A DNA stretch of 64,000 nucleotides from Xanthomarina maritima. GTDB lineage: Bacteria > Bacteroidota > Bacteroidia > Flavobacteriales > Flavobacteriaceae. Numbering within the stretch: position 1 is the stretch's first letter; the number at the start of each line of letters is the position of its first letter. The notes beneath the pieces were generated by a model, which made no database searches, had not been told where the DNA came from, and saw nothing but the letters and a program-made list of their open reading frames with translations. This document shows positions 16,498 to 26,119 of this stretch, piece after piece. Both the position numbers and the translations under genes were made by a program. The stretch is taken from the NCBI RefSeq assembly GCF_008084905.1, contig NZ_VSFC01000050.1:62001-126000 (forward strand), read 5' to 3'.

Positions 16498-17259
16498 TTA
16501 ATTCCACCTATTTTTATTAAATTGTGTTTTTTTCCAATACCACATAATTAAAAATCCTGTTAATGCACCTCCAATATGAGCTACATAAGCCGTATTACTA
16601 GGACTAAAAAACGATTGTCCTGTAACTGCTGAAATTAAATCTAAAGCTATAATTCCAGGAATAAAATACTTGGCTTTTATTGGAACAGGCAAAAAAATCA
16701 ACATTAATTTAGATTCTGGATACAACATCCCAAAGGCTACTAAAACTCCCATAATAGCTCCAGAAGCTCCAACCATAGTACTATTAAAAACTCCTACAAA
16801 ATTCTGTAGTTGTTCTTGATTTAAAAATTGATTCCAACGTGTGTCATACACACTATAGCCAGATTTTAAAGTTTCTAAAGTTTGAGTTTGATCGAATCCA
16901 GCTTCGATTAAGATAGACATACCTGTATAAAATCTAAAATAATAATAGGCAATCATGCATAAAGCTGCACCTAATCCAGATGAAATATAAAAAAACAAGA
17001 ATTTTTTTGCTCCAAAACGTTCTTCAACAGCTGTACCAAACATCCAAAGCGCAAACATATTAAAGAAAATATGCATAAAACCACCATGCATAAACATATG
17101 TGTAAGTATTTGCCAAGGCTGAAAAGCAGCGTTCTTAGGAAAATGTAATGCAAACCAGTCGTAAAACAAAGTGCCTCCTCCAATAGTAAGTGTACCAACA
17201 AACATGATAACATTAATAATTAATAAATGCTTTACGGTATCTGTAATTCTGTTCATCAT
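16498..17259 (-). CDS. Rhomboid family intramembrane serine protease (first copy)
   Basis: The 253-residue protein has the rhomboid helices with HMFMHGGFMHIFFNMFALWM, catalytic serine S166 in GASGAI and histidine H228 in VAHIGGALTG. A loop of about 45 residues between helices (115-160) is longer than in the second copy. The start MMNR allows either of two adjacent ATGs. It lies 11 bases behind mutL and is followed closely by the second rhomboid, so the two are probably made together. Confidence 0.94.
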   Translation of the reverse strand: MMNRITDTVKHLLIINVIMFVGTLTIGGGTLFYDWFALHFPKNAAFQPWQILTHMFMHGGFMHIFFNMFALWMFGTAVEERFGAKKFLFFYISSGLGAALCMIAYYYFRFYTGMSILIEAGFDQTQTLETLKSGYSVYDTRWNQFLNQEQLQNFVGVFNSTMVGASGAIMGVLVAFGMLYPESKLMLIFLPVPIKAKYFIPGIIALDLISAVTGQSFFSPSNTAYVAHIGGALTGFLIMWYWKKTQFNKNRWN

Positions 17260-17270
17260 ATTAAAAATAC

Positions 17271-19124
17271 TTAAATAAATTTCTTCTCTAATTCATCTAC
17301 ACTTAACGTAATGAATGTGGTTTTATTTGTAGGAGACATATTTGGTTCTTTACAACCAAACAAACTATTTACTAAATGTTCTTGTTCCATTACAGTTAAC
17401 GATTGCCCAGTTTTTACTGCCAGACTCTTTGCCATAGACTTAGCCAGCAAATCTGTAGAACTAAAATTACTGTCTGGAACTTCATTCTGAATATCGTTTA
17501 TTAATTGTTCTAAAATAACTGAAACTTCGCTCTCTGGCACACTAATTGGAACCCCTGAAATTTCAATATTATCTTTTGAGATATTTGAAAATTGAAAACC
17601 AGTATGTTCTAAATCTTGTTTTACTTGTCTTATAATTTCAATTTCTTGAGTAGAAAAATGAAGTTGAACAGGAAATAATAACTGTTGACTCATACTTTCT
17701 TTTACAGTAATATGTTGCAGAAAATCTTCATATAAAACACGTTGATGTGCTCTATGTTGATCAATAACCAAAATGCCAGATTTAATAGTACTAATTACAT
17801 ATTTATTTTGAAGTTGAAAAGTAGTTTGCTTGGTTTCAACTTGAGAATCGTCTTTAAAAATAGAAGCAGTTTGGTCTTCGCTTTCAAATTGAATACTACT
17901 AAAATCTTGTTGCTCTTGTGTGCTTTTAGATTCTAATCCTACGTACAGACTATCCCAATTTGCTGGTGTTTGCCTTTTAAAAGCAGTAGTTTGTTTACCT
18001 GCAAATTGTTTTTCCTGAAACGGATTAAAACTTCTGTCAACTTCAATTTTTGGTGTATTCGGATTATTTACATCTTTATAACTATAAGGCGTATCTAAAT
18101 TGGAATCTCTTTCAAAATCTAAAACTGGGGCAATATTAAATTGCCCCAAACTATGTTTTACAGAAGCACGTAAAATAGCATAAAGTGTATGCTCGTCATC
18201 AAACTTGATTTCTGTTTTAGTTGGATGAATATTTATATCTATCGTTTTCGGATTTACCTTAAGATTTAAAAAATAACTAGCATGTGTACTATCTTTTAAA
18301 AGTCCATCAAAAGCAGAAGTTATAGCATGATTTAAATAAGCACTTTTTATAAACCTATCGTTTACAAAGAAGTATTGTTCACCTCTTGTTTTCTTAGCAT
18401 ATTCAGGCTTACCAACAAAGCCTGAGATTTTCACCACTTCGGTTTCTTCGTTTACTGGAACTAGTTTTTCGTTGGTTTTAGCCCCAAAAATATTAACGAT
18501 GCGTTGTCTGTAATTACTTTCTGGAAGGTTAAAAACCTCACTCCCATTGTGGTACATTAGAAACTGAATGTTTGGATGAGCTAAAGCCACTCTGTGAAAT
18601 TCGTCAATAATATGACGTGTTTCGACTTGATTCGACTTTAAAAAATTACGTCTTGCTGGAATATTAAAAAAAAGATTTTTTACTGCTATAGAAGTACCCT
18701 TTGGAGTTACAATAACGTCTTGCGAAACCACTTCGCTACCTTCAATAACAATTTGAGTTCCAACCTCATCTTGTTCTTGTTTAGTTTTCAATTCCACATG
18801 AGCAATAGCAGCAATACTTGCTAGTGCTTCACCACGAAAACCTTTGGTATGTAATTGAAATAAATCTTCTGCTGAACGTATTTTTGAAGTAGCATGACGC
18901 TCAAAACTTAAACGAGCATCAGTAACACTCATTCCAGAACCATTATCTATTACTTGCACAAGAGTTTTACCAGCATCTTTAATAATAAGCTTGATGGTTG
19001 TAGCATTAGCATCTATGGCATTTTCCATAAGTTCTTTAACCACAGAAGCTGGACGTTGTACTACTTCTCCAGCTGCTATTTGATTCGCTACATGATCTGG
19101 TAATAACTGTATAATATCTGACAT
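17271..19124 (-). CDS. mutL: DNA mismatch repair protein MutL
   Basis: The chosen ATG at 19124 gives MSDIIQLLP, the usual start; the upstream TTG at 19160 would add 12 unlikely residues. The 617-residue protein has the GHKL ATPase with ANQIAAGEVVQRPASVVKE, NAIDA, DNGSGM and GFRGEAL, a transducer domain, a variable linker (about 335-420) and a C-terminal dimerisation domain (QHRAHQRVLYE). The endonuclease motif DQHAx2Ex4E is partly recognisable as DQHRAHQRVLYE. It couples MutS recognition to strand removal. Confidence 0.96.
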   Translation of the reverse strand: MSDIIQLLPDHVANQIAAGEVVQRPASVVKELMENAIDANATTIKLIIKDAGKTLVQVIDNGSGMSVTDARLSFERHATSKIRSAEDLFQLHTKGFRGEALASIAAIAHVELKTKQEQDEVGTQIVIEGSEVVSQDVIVTPKGTSIAVKNLFFNIPARRNFLKSNQVETRHIIDEFHRVALAHPNIQFLMYHNGSEVFNLPESNYRQRIVNIFGAKTNEKLVPVNEETEVVKISGFVGKPEYAKKTRGEQYFFVNDRFIKSAYLNHAITSAFDGLLKDSTHASYFLNLKVNPKTIDINIHPTKTEIKFDDEHTLYAILRASVKHSLGQFNIAPVLDFERDSNLDTPYSYKDVNNPNTPKIEVDRSFNPFQEKQFAGKQTTAFKRQTPANWDSLYVGLESKSTQEQQDFSSIQFESEDQTASIFKDDSQVETKQTTFQLQNKYVISTIKSGILVIDQHRAHQRVLYEDFLQHITVKESMSQQLLFPVQLHFSTQEIEIIRQVKQDLEHTGFQFSNISKDNIEISGVPISVPESEVSVILEQLINDIQNEVPDSNFSSTDLLAKSMAKSLAVKTGQSLTVMEQEHLVNSLFGCKEPNMSPTNKTTFITLSVDELEKKFI

Positions 19125-19131
19125 TAGCGTT

Positions 19132-19407
19132 TTAAAAGAATATGGATAAATCGAATTCAATTATAAAAAGGAAAACAAGAATTAGGATTCCAATAATTAT
19201 TAAAACCCTTTTATTTGCTGTTTGATTTGTGTTATGTTTATAGTCGTTAAGTGCAGTAACTATCTTATTTTTCAATCCTTTATTACTACCTACTGTTGTT
19301 CTATAATCGTCGAACTTGTGTTTTATTTCATACGGATTGCCTTCACCTTTATAATGTCTAGGTGTGTAACTATATGTTTTATTTTTTCTTGTTTTAAAAA
19401 TCCCCAT
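19132..19407 (-). CDS. Small basic membrane-anchored protein, hypothetical
   Basis: The 91-residue protein has a basic, Tyr-rich N-terminus (MGIFKTRKNKTYSYTPRHY), a charged middle and one C-terminal membrane helix (70-88). It ends 7 bases before mutL, so it is in the mutL operon. Its opening resembles the upstream 70-residue protein, so the two may be distant paralogues. Databases sometimes name such proteins as a riboflavin synthase subunit because ribH is near, but I see nothing to support that. Confidence 0.75.
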   Translation of the reverse strand: MGIFKTRKNKTYSYTPRHYKGEGNPYEIKHKFDDYRTTVGSNKGLKNKIVTALNDYKHNTNQTANKRVLIIIGILILVFLFIIEFDLSIFF

Positions 19408-19415
19408 AATGTCTT

Positions 19416-19628
19416 CTATTCATAACCACTTAAAAAATACCAAAGCATTAAAATAGCTATCAAAAATAAGACCATATATATCGGAGACGTTAGAATACTA
19501 CTTTTTCGCTCTCTAGTCCGTTTTAACTCTTGCCATTTTGACTGTATATCTTTTTCAAGATTGTCTTTATTATCATTTTGATACTTCGGCTTGATATAAA
19601 ATTGTCTATTCTTTTTGAATAATGCCAC
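19416..19628 (-). CDS. Small membrane-anchored protein, hypothetical
   Basis: The 70-residue protein starts MALFKKNRQFYIKPKYQ, has a charged middle (KDIQSKWQELKRTRERK) and one C-terminal membrane helix (about 49-67). It lies 8 bases before the 91-residue gene and has a good promoter box 23 bases upstream, making it the first gene of the operon to mutL, the rhomboids and the EEP protein. Orientation would be cytoplasmic N-terminus by the positive charges. Function unknown. Confidence 0.7.
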   Translation of the reverse strand: MALFKKNRQFYIKPKYQNDNKDNLEKDIQSKWQELKRTRERKSSILTSPIYMVLFLIAILMLWYFLSGYE

Positions 19629-19650
19629 GAGAAATTACTTTGATATACTT

Positions 19651-19658
19651 CAAATGTA
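19651..19658 (-). promoter_or_regulatory. Promoter -7 box of the mutL-rhomboid operon
   Basis: On the reverse strand TACATTTG matches TAnnTTTG and ends 23 bases before the ATG at 19628. No -33 TTTG at normal spacing is visible. The gap 19629-19756 shows nothing else. Confidence 0.45.
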
Positions 19659-19756
19659 CTTAAAATACAAAGAAATAAGGGTTTTGAAATGCCAAAAATT
19701 GTTAACAAAAGACTTTAGTTAAACTGAATTATTATGAAGAACTAGCAACAAGAACC

Positions 19757-20242
19757 TTAGGCCTTTTTATTAAGATCTGCCATTTTTATTGCAGCAATAG
19801 CAGCTTCAGTGCCTTTGTTTCCATGTTTTCCTCCAGATCGATCAATGGCTTGTTGCAAATTATTATCTGTAAGTACACAAAAAATTACTGGAACATGATG
19901 AAGAATATTTAAATCTTTAATCCCTAGAGAAACAGCCTCGCAAACAAAATCGAAATGTTTGGTTTCACCTTGTATAACGCTTCCAATAGCAATTACTGCA
20001 TCGACATGTTGTTCCTGCATTTTTTTACTACCAAAAATTAGCTCGTAACTACCTGGAACATTCCATCTAATAATATTTTCAGAAGACACTTTGTTTTCAA
20101 TTAAAGCATTGAAAGCACCTTGAAACAACCCTTCTGTAATGGTGTCATTCCATTCTGAAACAACAATCCCAAACCGAAAGTCTTTCGCGTTTGGGATTGT
20201 AGCTTTATCGTATTCTGATAAATTTTTATTTTCTGTTGCCAT
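19757..20242 (-). CDS. ribH: 6,7-dimethyl-8-ribityllumazine synthase
   Basis: The 161-residue protein fits lumazine synthase in length and motifs: GIVVSEWND, VPGSYELIFG, IGSVIQGETKHFDFV (with the catalytic histidine) and GVLTDNN-like CVLTDNNLQQAIDR, ending GNKGTEAAIAAIKM. It condenses the ribityl pyrimidine with dihydroxybutanone phosphate in riboflavin synthesis. It lies 26 bases after the TPR gene, likely co-transcribed. I saw no FMN riboswitch. Confidence 0.97.
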   Translation of the reverse strand: MATENKNLSEYDKATIPNAKDFRFGIVVSEWNDTITEGLFQGAFNALIENKVSSENIIRWNVPGSYELIFGSKKMQEQHVDAVIAIGSVIQGETKHFDFVCEAVSLGIKDLNILHHVPVIFCVLTDNNLQQAIDRSGGKHGNKGTEAAIAAIKMADLNKKA

Positions 20243-20268
20243 GTTTACTTTCCGACTAATCGGAGAAA

Positions 20269-21039
20269 TTAATTGCTTGCTAAAGCTTGTGCTTTTCCTA
20301 TAAAAACATCAATATTAGCTGCCTCTGTTGATGCTGCATAATTTTCTTTAATGTCTTCAAAGTAAGTTAATGCTTTATTAGCTTTCCCTAATTCTAAAGC
20401 AATAATACCTGCTTTATATAAATATAATGGAGTTGTAAACTCGTTAGTCCTTAATTTTGCAGCTTGCTCATAATAATCTAAAGCATCTTCTGGTTGATTC
20501 AATTGCACAAAAGCATCACCAATACTTCCTTTAGCCATTGGAGCTAAAACTTCATCTTCGCTAGAAAATTCACTTAAATAAGTAATCGCATTTTTATAAT
20601 CCTTAAGATTAATATAAGCCATTCCAGCATAATAGTTTGCTAAATTACCAGCTTGAGACCCACTGTATTCTGAAGCTATGTCTAACATTCCTAACTTTCC
20701 TTCTCCACCATTAAGTGATAAAGTATAAAGAGAATCTTTCTCAGTACCAGTTACTGCTTGGTTAAAATATTTTTTAGCTTGGAACATTTCGTTCATAGCT
20801 TCGCTTTGTTTAGGTTTAGCAATAAATTCGTTAAAACCTAAATAACCTAAAACGATGGCTGCAACAATTCCAATAATTACAAAAATGTATTTTTGATTTG
20901 CTATAACCCAATCTTCTGTTTTAGAAGCAGATTCGTCTAATGTATTAAAAACCTCAGCTGTTGTAGAATGATCAACAATATCATGCTCTTTTTCTTCCTT
21001 CGTAGCTGGTTTATATCCTCTTTTCTTGTAAGTTGCCAT
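20269..21039 (-). CDS. Membrane-anchored tetratricopeptide repeat protein
   Basis: I take ATG 21039 (MATYKKRGYKP), since the box at 21061-21068 covers the earlier frame start at 21063. The 256-residue protein has a basic N-terminus, one membrane helix (about 50-72) and TPR-like helices in the C-terminal part (ANYYAGMAYINLKDYKNAI, KGSIGDAFVQLNQPEDALDY, LYKAGIIALELGKANKALTY). The layout resembles YfgM, a periplasmic chaperone partner at the Sec translocon, but exact function is not shown. It leads into ribH. Confidence 0.88.
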   Translation of the reverse strand: MATYKKRGYKPATKEEKEHDIVDHSTTAEVFNTLDESASKTEDWVIANQKYIFVIIGIVAAIVLGYLGFNEFIAKPKQSEAMNEMFQAKKYFNQAVTGTEKDSLYTLSLNGGEGKLGMLDIASEYSGSQAGNLANYYAGMAYINLKDYKNAITYLSEFSSEDEVLAPMAKGSIGDAFVQLNQPEDALDYYEQAAKLRTNEFTTPLYLYKAGIIALELGKANKALTYFEDIKENYAASTEAANIDVFIGKAQALASN

Positions 21040-21060
21040 ATTTTTTAAATTAATGCGTGG

Positions 21061-21068
21061 CAAAAATA
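21061..21068 (-). promoter_or_regulatory. Promoter -7 box of the TPR-ribH operon
   Basis: On the reverse strand TATTTTTG matches TAnnTTTG and ends 22 bases before ATG 21039. It supports the choice of that ATG. On the forward strand, before recF, only a partial match (ATAATTTG, 21113-21120) is visible. Confidence 0.45.
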
Positions 21069-21171
21069 TGATTTTTCTTCATAAATAAAAGCCTATTTAT
21101 TTGTTATTTTTCAATAATTTGCACTTCCTTTTTTAATTAAAAATTCAAAAACAGAATAAAGTTACTTTTTT

Positions 21172-22251
21172 ATGATTTTAAAATCACTTTCATTACTAAA
21201 CTATAAGAATTTTGAAAGTCAGTCTTTTACTTTTAATAACAAAATAAATTGCTTTGTAGGTAATAATGGTGTTGGCAAAACCAATATCCTAGATGCTATC
21301 TATCATTTATCTTTTGGAAAAAGCTATTTTAATCCCATAGCTTCTCAAAATATTAAGCATGACGAAACTTTTTTTGTTATTAATGGAGATTATGAAAAAG
21401 AAGGTGATACTGAAAAGATTGTTATAAGTTTAAAAAAAGGTCAGAAAAAAATTATAAAAAGAAATAGCAAAGCTTACGAAAGATTTAGCGATCACATTGG
21501 CTTTTTACCACTTGTTATTATTTCTCCTGCTGACAGAGATTTAATTACAGAAGGCAGCACAACTAGAAGAAAGTTTATGGATAGTGTGATTTCGCAAAGC
21601 GATAAACAGTATCTAGATAATTTAATTAACTATAATAAAATTCTGGTTCAGCGAAATTCTTTATTAAAATATTTTGCTTTAAACAACACGTTTAATAATG
21701 ACACTTTAGCAGTTTACGACAAACAATTAGACACGTATGGAAGTGTTATTTTTGAAAAACGTGAGGCTTTTTTAGAAGCTTTTATTCCTATTTTTAAAGA
21801 ACGCTATAAGATAATTAGCAAAGGAAATGAAAATGTTAATTTAAGTTATAGCAGCCTTTTATTAGAAGGTAATTTAGAATCTCTTTTAAAGAAATCGATA
21901 CCTAAAGATAAAGCCTTACAATATACAAGTGTTGGAATTCATAAAGACGATTTAGTTTTTGAAATAGAAGACCATCCAATTAAAAAGTTTGGAAGTCAAG
22001 GACAACAAAAATCTTATTTAATTGCTTTAAAACTAGCTCAATTCGATTTTATTAAAGCGCAAAGTGGTGTAAATCCTATTTTATTACTTGATGATATTTT
22101 CGATAAACTAGATGAAAATCGAGTATCACAAATAATTAAACTAGTTAATGACGAAAATTTTGGTCAGTTGTTTATAAGCGATACACATGCGGAAAGGACA
22201 GAACAGGCTGTAAAACAGGTGCATCAATCTTACGAAATTTTTAAATTATGA
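21172..22251 (+). CDS. recF: DNA replication and repair protein RecF
   Basis: The 359-residue protein has the SMC-like ABC ATPase parts of RecF: Walker [10 protein letters not shown] (30-38), the signature [20 protein letters not shown], and Walker [17 protein letters not shown]. It helps load RecA at gaps through RecR/RecO. It overlaps the next lipoprotein gene by 4 bases (ATGA), and DUF721 follows, which is a common recF neighbourhood. Confidence 0.96.
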   Translation: MILKSLSLLNYKNFESQSFTFNNKINCFVGNNGVGKTNILDAIYHLSFGKSYFNPIASQNIKHDETFFVINGDYEKEGDTEKIVISLKKGQKKIIKRNSKAYERFSDHIGFLPLVIISPADRDLITEGSTTRRKFMDSVISQSDKQYLDNLINYNKILVQRNSLLKYFALNNTFNNDTLAVYDKQLDTYGSVIFEKREAFLEAFIPIFKERYKIISKGNENVNLSYSSLLLEGNLESLLKKSIPKDKALQYTSVGIHKDDLVFEIEDHPIKKFGSQGQQKSYLIALKLAQFDFIKAQSGVNPILLLDDIFDKLDENRVSQIIKLVNDENFGQLFISDTHAERTEQAVKQVHQSYEIFKL

Positions 22252-22667
22252 AACGAATTTTGATATTTAGCATGCTTGCTTTATGCTGCATAAGCTGTTC
22301 TAATAATCCTGAAATTTATATAGAACATCTTGAAGGCTATTGGGAAATTGAAGAAGTTATTTTAGCAGATGGTTCCAAAAAAAGTTACACATATAATGAT
22401 ACTGTAGATTTTATTGAAATTTCAGATAGTTTGGATGGTTTCAGAATGAAACTAAAACCAGCTTTAGATGGTACTTTTGAAACCTCTAAAGATTCTGAAC
22501 AATTTACAATTAAAATAGAGAATGATAGTCTAAATTTATATTATAAGACTCCTTTTGATACTTGGAAAGAAACTGTTTTGTTAACAACAGAAAATCAACT
22601 TAAAGTTATAAATAAAAATAAAGCAGTATTTTTATACAAACGGTTTAAACCTTTAAATCTAGAATAA
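22248..22667 (+). CDS. Lipoprotein of lipocalin-like type
   Basis: The 139-residue protein has a lipoprotein signal with Cys near residue 17 (ALCCISCS). The rest ([63 protein letters not shown]) alternates strands like small lipocalin/DUF4488-type barrels of Bacteroidota. It starts inside recF and abuts DUF721 by a shared base, so it is co-translated. Function unknown. Confidence 0.75.
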   Translation: MKRILIFSMLALCCISCSNNPEIYIEHLEGYWEIEEVILADGSKKSYTYNDTVDFIEISDSLDGFRMKLKPALDGTFETSKDSEQFTIKIENDSLNLYYKTPFDTWKETVLLTTENQLKVINKNKAVFLYKRFKPLNLE

Positions 22668-22963
22668 TGGCAAAACGCAATAATGAACATATTAGCATAG
22701 CAGATGCCTTAAAAGAATTTGTTGAAACCAACAAACTGGAACATGGCTTGGATGTTGTTAATGTAAAAGATACTTGGAGAGACATGATGGGAAATGGTGT
22801 AAATAATTACACAACTGATATCCAATTAAAAAATGATACGCTATATGTGCAATTGAGCTCTAGCGTATTAAGAGAAGAGCTAAGTTATGGAAAAGAAAAA
22901 ATCATCTGTATGTTAAACGAATCTCTTGGAAAAGAAGTGATAAAAAAATTGGTATTGCGTTAA
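22667..22963 (+). CDS. DUF721 (DciA-like) protein
   Basis: The 98-residue protein has the DUF721 core: DTWRDMMGNGVNNYT, TLYVQLSSSVLREELSYGKE and INESLGKEVIKKLVLR-like end. DciA, a member of this family, loads the replicative helicase in bacteria without DnaC. Location beside recF fits a DNA-replication role, but helicase loading is not shown in this lineage by the sequence. Confidence 0.88.
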   Translation: MAKRNNEHISIADALKEFVETNKLEHGLDVVNVKDTWRDMMGNGVNNYTTDIQLKNDTLYVQLSSSVLREELSYGKEKIICMLNESLGKEVIKKLVLR

Positions 22964-22984
22964 CACCAAAAACTAATAAAAATA

Positions 22985-23016
22985 AAAAAGCCTTGTAGTT
23001 ATATACAAGGCTTTTT
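22985..23016. terminator. Bidirectional terminator, DUF721 and M4 protease
   Basis: AAAAAGCCTTGTA (22985-22997) pairs perfectly with TACAAGGCTTTTT (23004-23016) around a 6-base loop. A-run and T-run on the two sides let it work for both convergent genes. Confidence 0.85.
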
Positions 23017-23036
23017 ATATAAAATAAACTCTAGTT

Positions 23037-25580
23037 TTATTGCTTAATAAGCTTGATAACTTGAGTTGCATCTTTAGTATAAACATTCATGAAATAAATT
23101 CCAGATGTTACTTGTGTGATATCTATAGTCTGAAGGTTTTGACCACTTGAAAGATCAATAGTATTAATTAATCTTCCATTGATATCATATATTTCAGCTT
23201 TGACTAAATCGATATTATTTAAATTTTTAATAGTGTATTCTCCATTTGAAGGATTTGGAAAAACTTTAATGCTATTTTGTAAACTTTCAAAATCTGTAAC
23301 AGAAAGTAGCATTTCGCAATTATAGACAGAAATATCATCTACATACCAACCTTCTCTACCATTACATCCATCTGTACCAACTTCAAATCTAAATTGAATA
23401 GTTGAATTTGCTGCAACTCCTAAAACAGATAAATCTATATAACTTCTTCCCCAACTTCCTGATGTAGAACCTCCATCAGAACCAGTAAAGGCTGGTTCAC
23501 CAGCCATGGGATTATCATTCCCATTATTATTAATAGTGCCATTATAAGCATTAACAGTAAAAGCAGATAAAGGCAATAAAGTCCAAGAACCACCATCTAA
23601 ACTATATTTAATATTGGTTCCATCCCAACTATCTTCTGTAGAAACATAGTGCATAAACGTCATTTCAAAAGTTCCAGTTAACTGATTAGGAATGATTATA
23701 ACTGGGCTTTCCAATCTTAATATTCCATTTTGTAAAGAAGTAGTACAGTTTCCATTTACTGGATCTACACCAAAAATAGCTTGACCAGTTCTACCATCAG
23801 GTAAATTAGATTCTAAAACCCAATCTCTAGACTCCCAAGTTCCAGGATTTGATGCAATTTGAGACACTGTCCAACCACTCATTCCAGATTCCCAATCTTC
23901 CAAAAATATTGGTGCATTTGAAGCTGAATCACACGGATCTTCAGTTGCAGATAGAATTGGAATATGACCACAATTATTTTCAGTTCTTAACTCAATTGCT
24001 ATTAAGGTATTAACTAATTCATTATAATCAGAAGCTGTAAGCACTTCACCTGAAGATCCAACAGCTGCTGCTGTACTTAATCCTTCTAAATCAATTCCTA
24101 ATAAATCTGTACAAGAAGCTTCTAAAGCATCCGCTAGTGAATAAAAATCACTAGTTGCAGTTAAATATTCGCTTTGAGCTCTCCAAAAAATATGAGCTGC
24201 TTTTGTAAAACCAATTCCATTAATAGTTTGCCCATTAAAAGTCCCTCCATCTACTAAAAGAGCATAGGTATGATTAGGAATTCCAGAGTTTGAATGAACT
24301 CCTCCTCCATCTCCTTCTCCACAATAGTAATTCCAGTCAGTTAATTTCCCTGGGTCTCCATTACATGGTGGATTCCACATATCTCTAATAGCTCCACCAA
24401 AAGCAGTAGCATCTTCTCCCATTCTCCATCTATCAGAGCTATTACAAGCGTTTCTTAAAGTGTGATCATCGTCTGCATCTTCATAATTATTCAATAAATC
24501 TATGGTTTCTCCCCAGATATCAGAAAAAGCTTCATTCATTGCGCCAGATTGGTATGCATAAATTAAACCACTAGTATATTCTGTATAAGCATGTCCCCAT
24601 TCATGAGCAATCACATCATCAGACGCCGTTCCATTACAATAGTTTGCTGTTACTCCATTCCAATTCGCATTTGGACAAGAAATATTAGGATTATTATTAA
24701 TAGTTCTCATTTGTGCATCTGCTCCATCATAGGATACATATCCAAAAGCATTATTGAAAAAATTATACGTATGTTCTGAAGCCATAACTTCATTTTGCTG
24801 CCAGATACTTAACGTCCCTGGAAAAGCATCACCTTCTTGCCATACGACATTAAATGTGCTGTTTTCGTATACAATTCTATCTAAAGCATGAGCCATTCCT
24901 GTAAATTGCTCTGTAATTTCACCTGAATCGGCATTTACATACATATATTCTCTAACATCTGCATCATTTCTTACTTCAACTTCATAAACTAAAAAAGTAG
25001 CTCCAAAAGAGTTATCAATTAATCCTTTTTGAAATAGGTATAAGTTCGCATCAAAAGCAAATAAAGAAACTCCTGAATGATTAAGTTCTTGCTTATTTAC
25101 AGTTTCAATAGCTATTGCCTTTGCTTCTGAAATACTTATAGAAGGTATTGTTTGATTTTTAATATTTGGAATATAATTTCCATTTATAGCAGTTAACTGG
25201 TTATCTGCATTAAAATGAAAACGCAATTGCCCATCAAATACTGGTACATTATTTTTATGTTGGGTAATAACAAGCTGTTTAAATCCGTAATTATCTGTTT
25301 TTACAGTTCCAAACATAAAAGATGCTTCTACTGTTTGAAATGGAAACAAATCAGGATTCAATTCTAAAAAAGTAACAACTTTTTCTTGAATTGAAGAACC
25401 TTCTATAGATAAAGCGTTTGCAAATGGAAACTTAATAAATTCGGCTACACCATTGTTGTTTACCGTAACTTTTGCATTTGTTTCTGTACGCAATTTTTTA
25501 ATAGCTTCTTGTATATTTTGCGAAAAAGCTATAGAGCTAATTAACAAAAAACAAGTAAGTAGAGATGTAGTTTTTTTCAT
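23037..25580 (-). CDS. Secreted M4 (thermolysin-type) metallopeptidase with T9SS sorting domain
   Basis: The 847-residue protein has a signal peptide, an FTP/PepSY propeptide (about 40-220), and a catalytic M4 domain with zinc motif HEWGH (326-330) and the distal ligand E350 in AMNEAF, 24 residues from the first His as in thermolysin. The later GGVHSNSGIPNH and the GIGFTKAAHIFWRA parts also fit. A jelly-roll, MAM-like domain (about 555-750) and a type A T9SS sorting domain (VFPNPSNGEY to the end) follow. It should be secreted through the Por/T9SS system and degrade external protein. Confidence 0.96.
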   Translation of the reverse strand: MKKTTSLLTCFLLISSIAFSQNIQEAIKKLRTETNAKVTVNNNGVAEFIKFPFANALSIEGSSIQEKVVTFLELNPDLFPFQTVEASFMFGTVKTDNYGFKQLVITQHKNNVPVFDGQLRFHFNADNQLTAINGNYIPNIKNQTIPSISISEAKAIAIETVNKQELNHSGVSLFAFDANLYLFQKGLIDNSFGATFLVYEVEVRNDADVREYMYVNADSGEITEQFTGMAHALDRIVYENSTFNVVWQEGDAFPGTLSIWQQNEVMASEHTYNFFNNAFGYVSYDGADAQMRTINNNPNISCPNANWNGVTANYCNGTASDDVIAHEWGHAYTEYTSGLIYAYQSGAMNEAFSDIWGETIDLLNNYEDADDDHTLRNACNSSDRWRMGEDATAFGGAIRDMWNPPCNGDPGKLTDWNYYCGEGDGGGVHSNSGIPNHTYALLVDGGTFNGQTINGIGFTKAAHIFWRAQSEYLTATSDFYSLADALEASCTDLLGIDLEGLSTAAAVGSSGEVLTASDYNELVNTLIAIELRTENNCGHIPILSATEDPCDSASNAPIFLEDWESGMSGWTVSQIASNPGTWESRDWVLESNLPDGRTGQAIFGVDPVNGNCTTSLQNGILRLESPVIIIPNQLTGTFEMTFMHYVSTEDSWDGTNIKYSLDGGSWTLLPLSAFTVNAYNGTINNNGNDNPMAGEPAFTGSDGGSTSGSWGRSYIDLSVLGVAANSTIQFRFEVGTDGCNGREGWYVDDISVYNCEMLLSVTDFESLQNSIKVFPNPSNGEYTIKNLNNIDLVKAEIYDINGRLINTIDLSSGQNLQTIDITQVTSGIYFMNVYTKDATQVIKLIKQ

Positions 25581-25621
25581 TTGTAAATTTTTGAGTTTGG
25601 CGAATTTAACTATAAAAAAGC

Positions 25622-25654
25622 AAAAAAGCCTGAAAATTATTTTCAGGCTTTTTT
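25622..25654 (-). terminator. ndk terminator
   Basis: A 15-base perfect stem (25622-25636 and 25640-25654) with a 3-base loop and runs of A and T at the ends lies just after the ndk stop on the reverse strand, and before the M4 protease start. It is the strongest hairpin in this part. Confidence 0.85.
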
Positions 25655-25676
25655 TTATATATAAAAAATTGTCTTT

Positions 25677-26096
25677 TTAAAACATCTCTCTTCCAGAAAA
25701 ATGAAAAGCACCTTCTATAGCAGCATTTTCATCACTATCACTTCCGTGAACAGCATTTTCTCCAATAGAAGCAGCATATAATTTTCTAATTGTTCCTTCT
25801 GCAGCATCAGCAGGATTAGTAGCTCCAATTAAAGTTCTAAAATCTTCAACTGCATTGTCTTTTTCTAAAATAGCAGCTACAATAGGACCACGAGTCATAT
25901 ATTCTACTAATTCTCCAAAGAAAGGTCTTTCTTTGTGGACTGCGTAAAATGCTTGTGCATCTGTTGTTGTCATTTGTGTTAATTTCATTGCTACGATTCT
26001 AAAACCTGAAGCATTGATTTTTTCTAAAATTGCGCCAATGTATCCTTTTTCAACCGAATCAGGCTTAAGCATTGTAAATGTTCTGTTAGTTGCCAT
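25677..26096 (-). CDS. ndk: Nucleoside diphosphate kinase
   Basis: The 139-residue protein has the phosphohistidine H117 in [11 protein letters not shown], the start [17 protein letters not shown], and [15 protein letters not shown]. Length and all motifs are complete. It moves the terminal phosphate between nucleoside triphosphates by a ping-pong route. It stands alone between terminators, with a promoter box 24 bases upstream. Confidence 0.98.
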   Translation of the reverse strand: MATNRTFTMLKPDSVEKGYIGAILEKINASGFRIVAMKLTQMTTTDAQAFYAVHKERPFFGELVEYMTRGPIVAAILEKDNAVEDFRTLIGATNPADAAEGTIRKLYAASIGENAVHGSDSDENAAIEGAFHFSGREMF

Positions 26097-26119
26097 TTAT
26101 TTTTTTTTATAATTTCGTG

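Noticed and set aside
19125-19160. N-terminal extension of MutL from TTG 19160
   Set aside because: The added residues are not typical; ATG 19124 gives the usual MutL start and leaves room after the 91-residue gene.
19132-19407. Riboflavin synthase beta subunit
   Set aside because: Only nearness to ribH would suggest it. The small membrane-anchored protein has no lumazine or riboflavin synthase motif, and ribH itself is complete at 19757-20242.
20243-20268. FMN riboswitch before ribH
   Set aside because: The gap to the upstream TPR gene is only 26 bases, too short for the element, and no conserved parts are seen.
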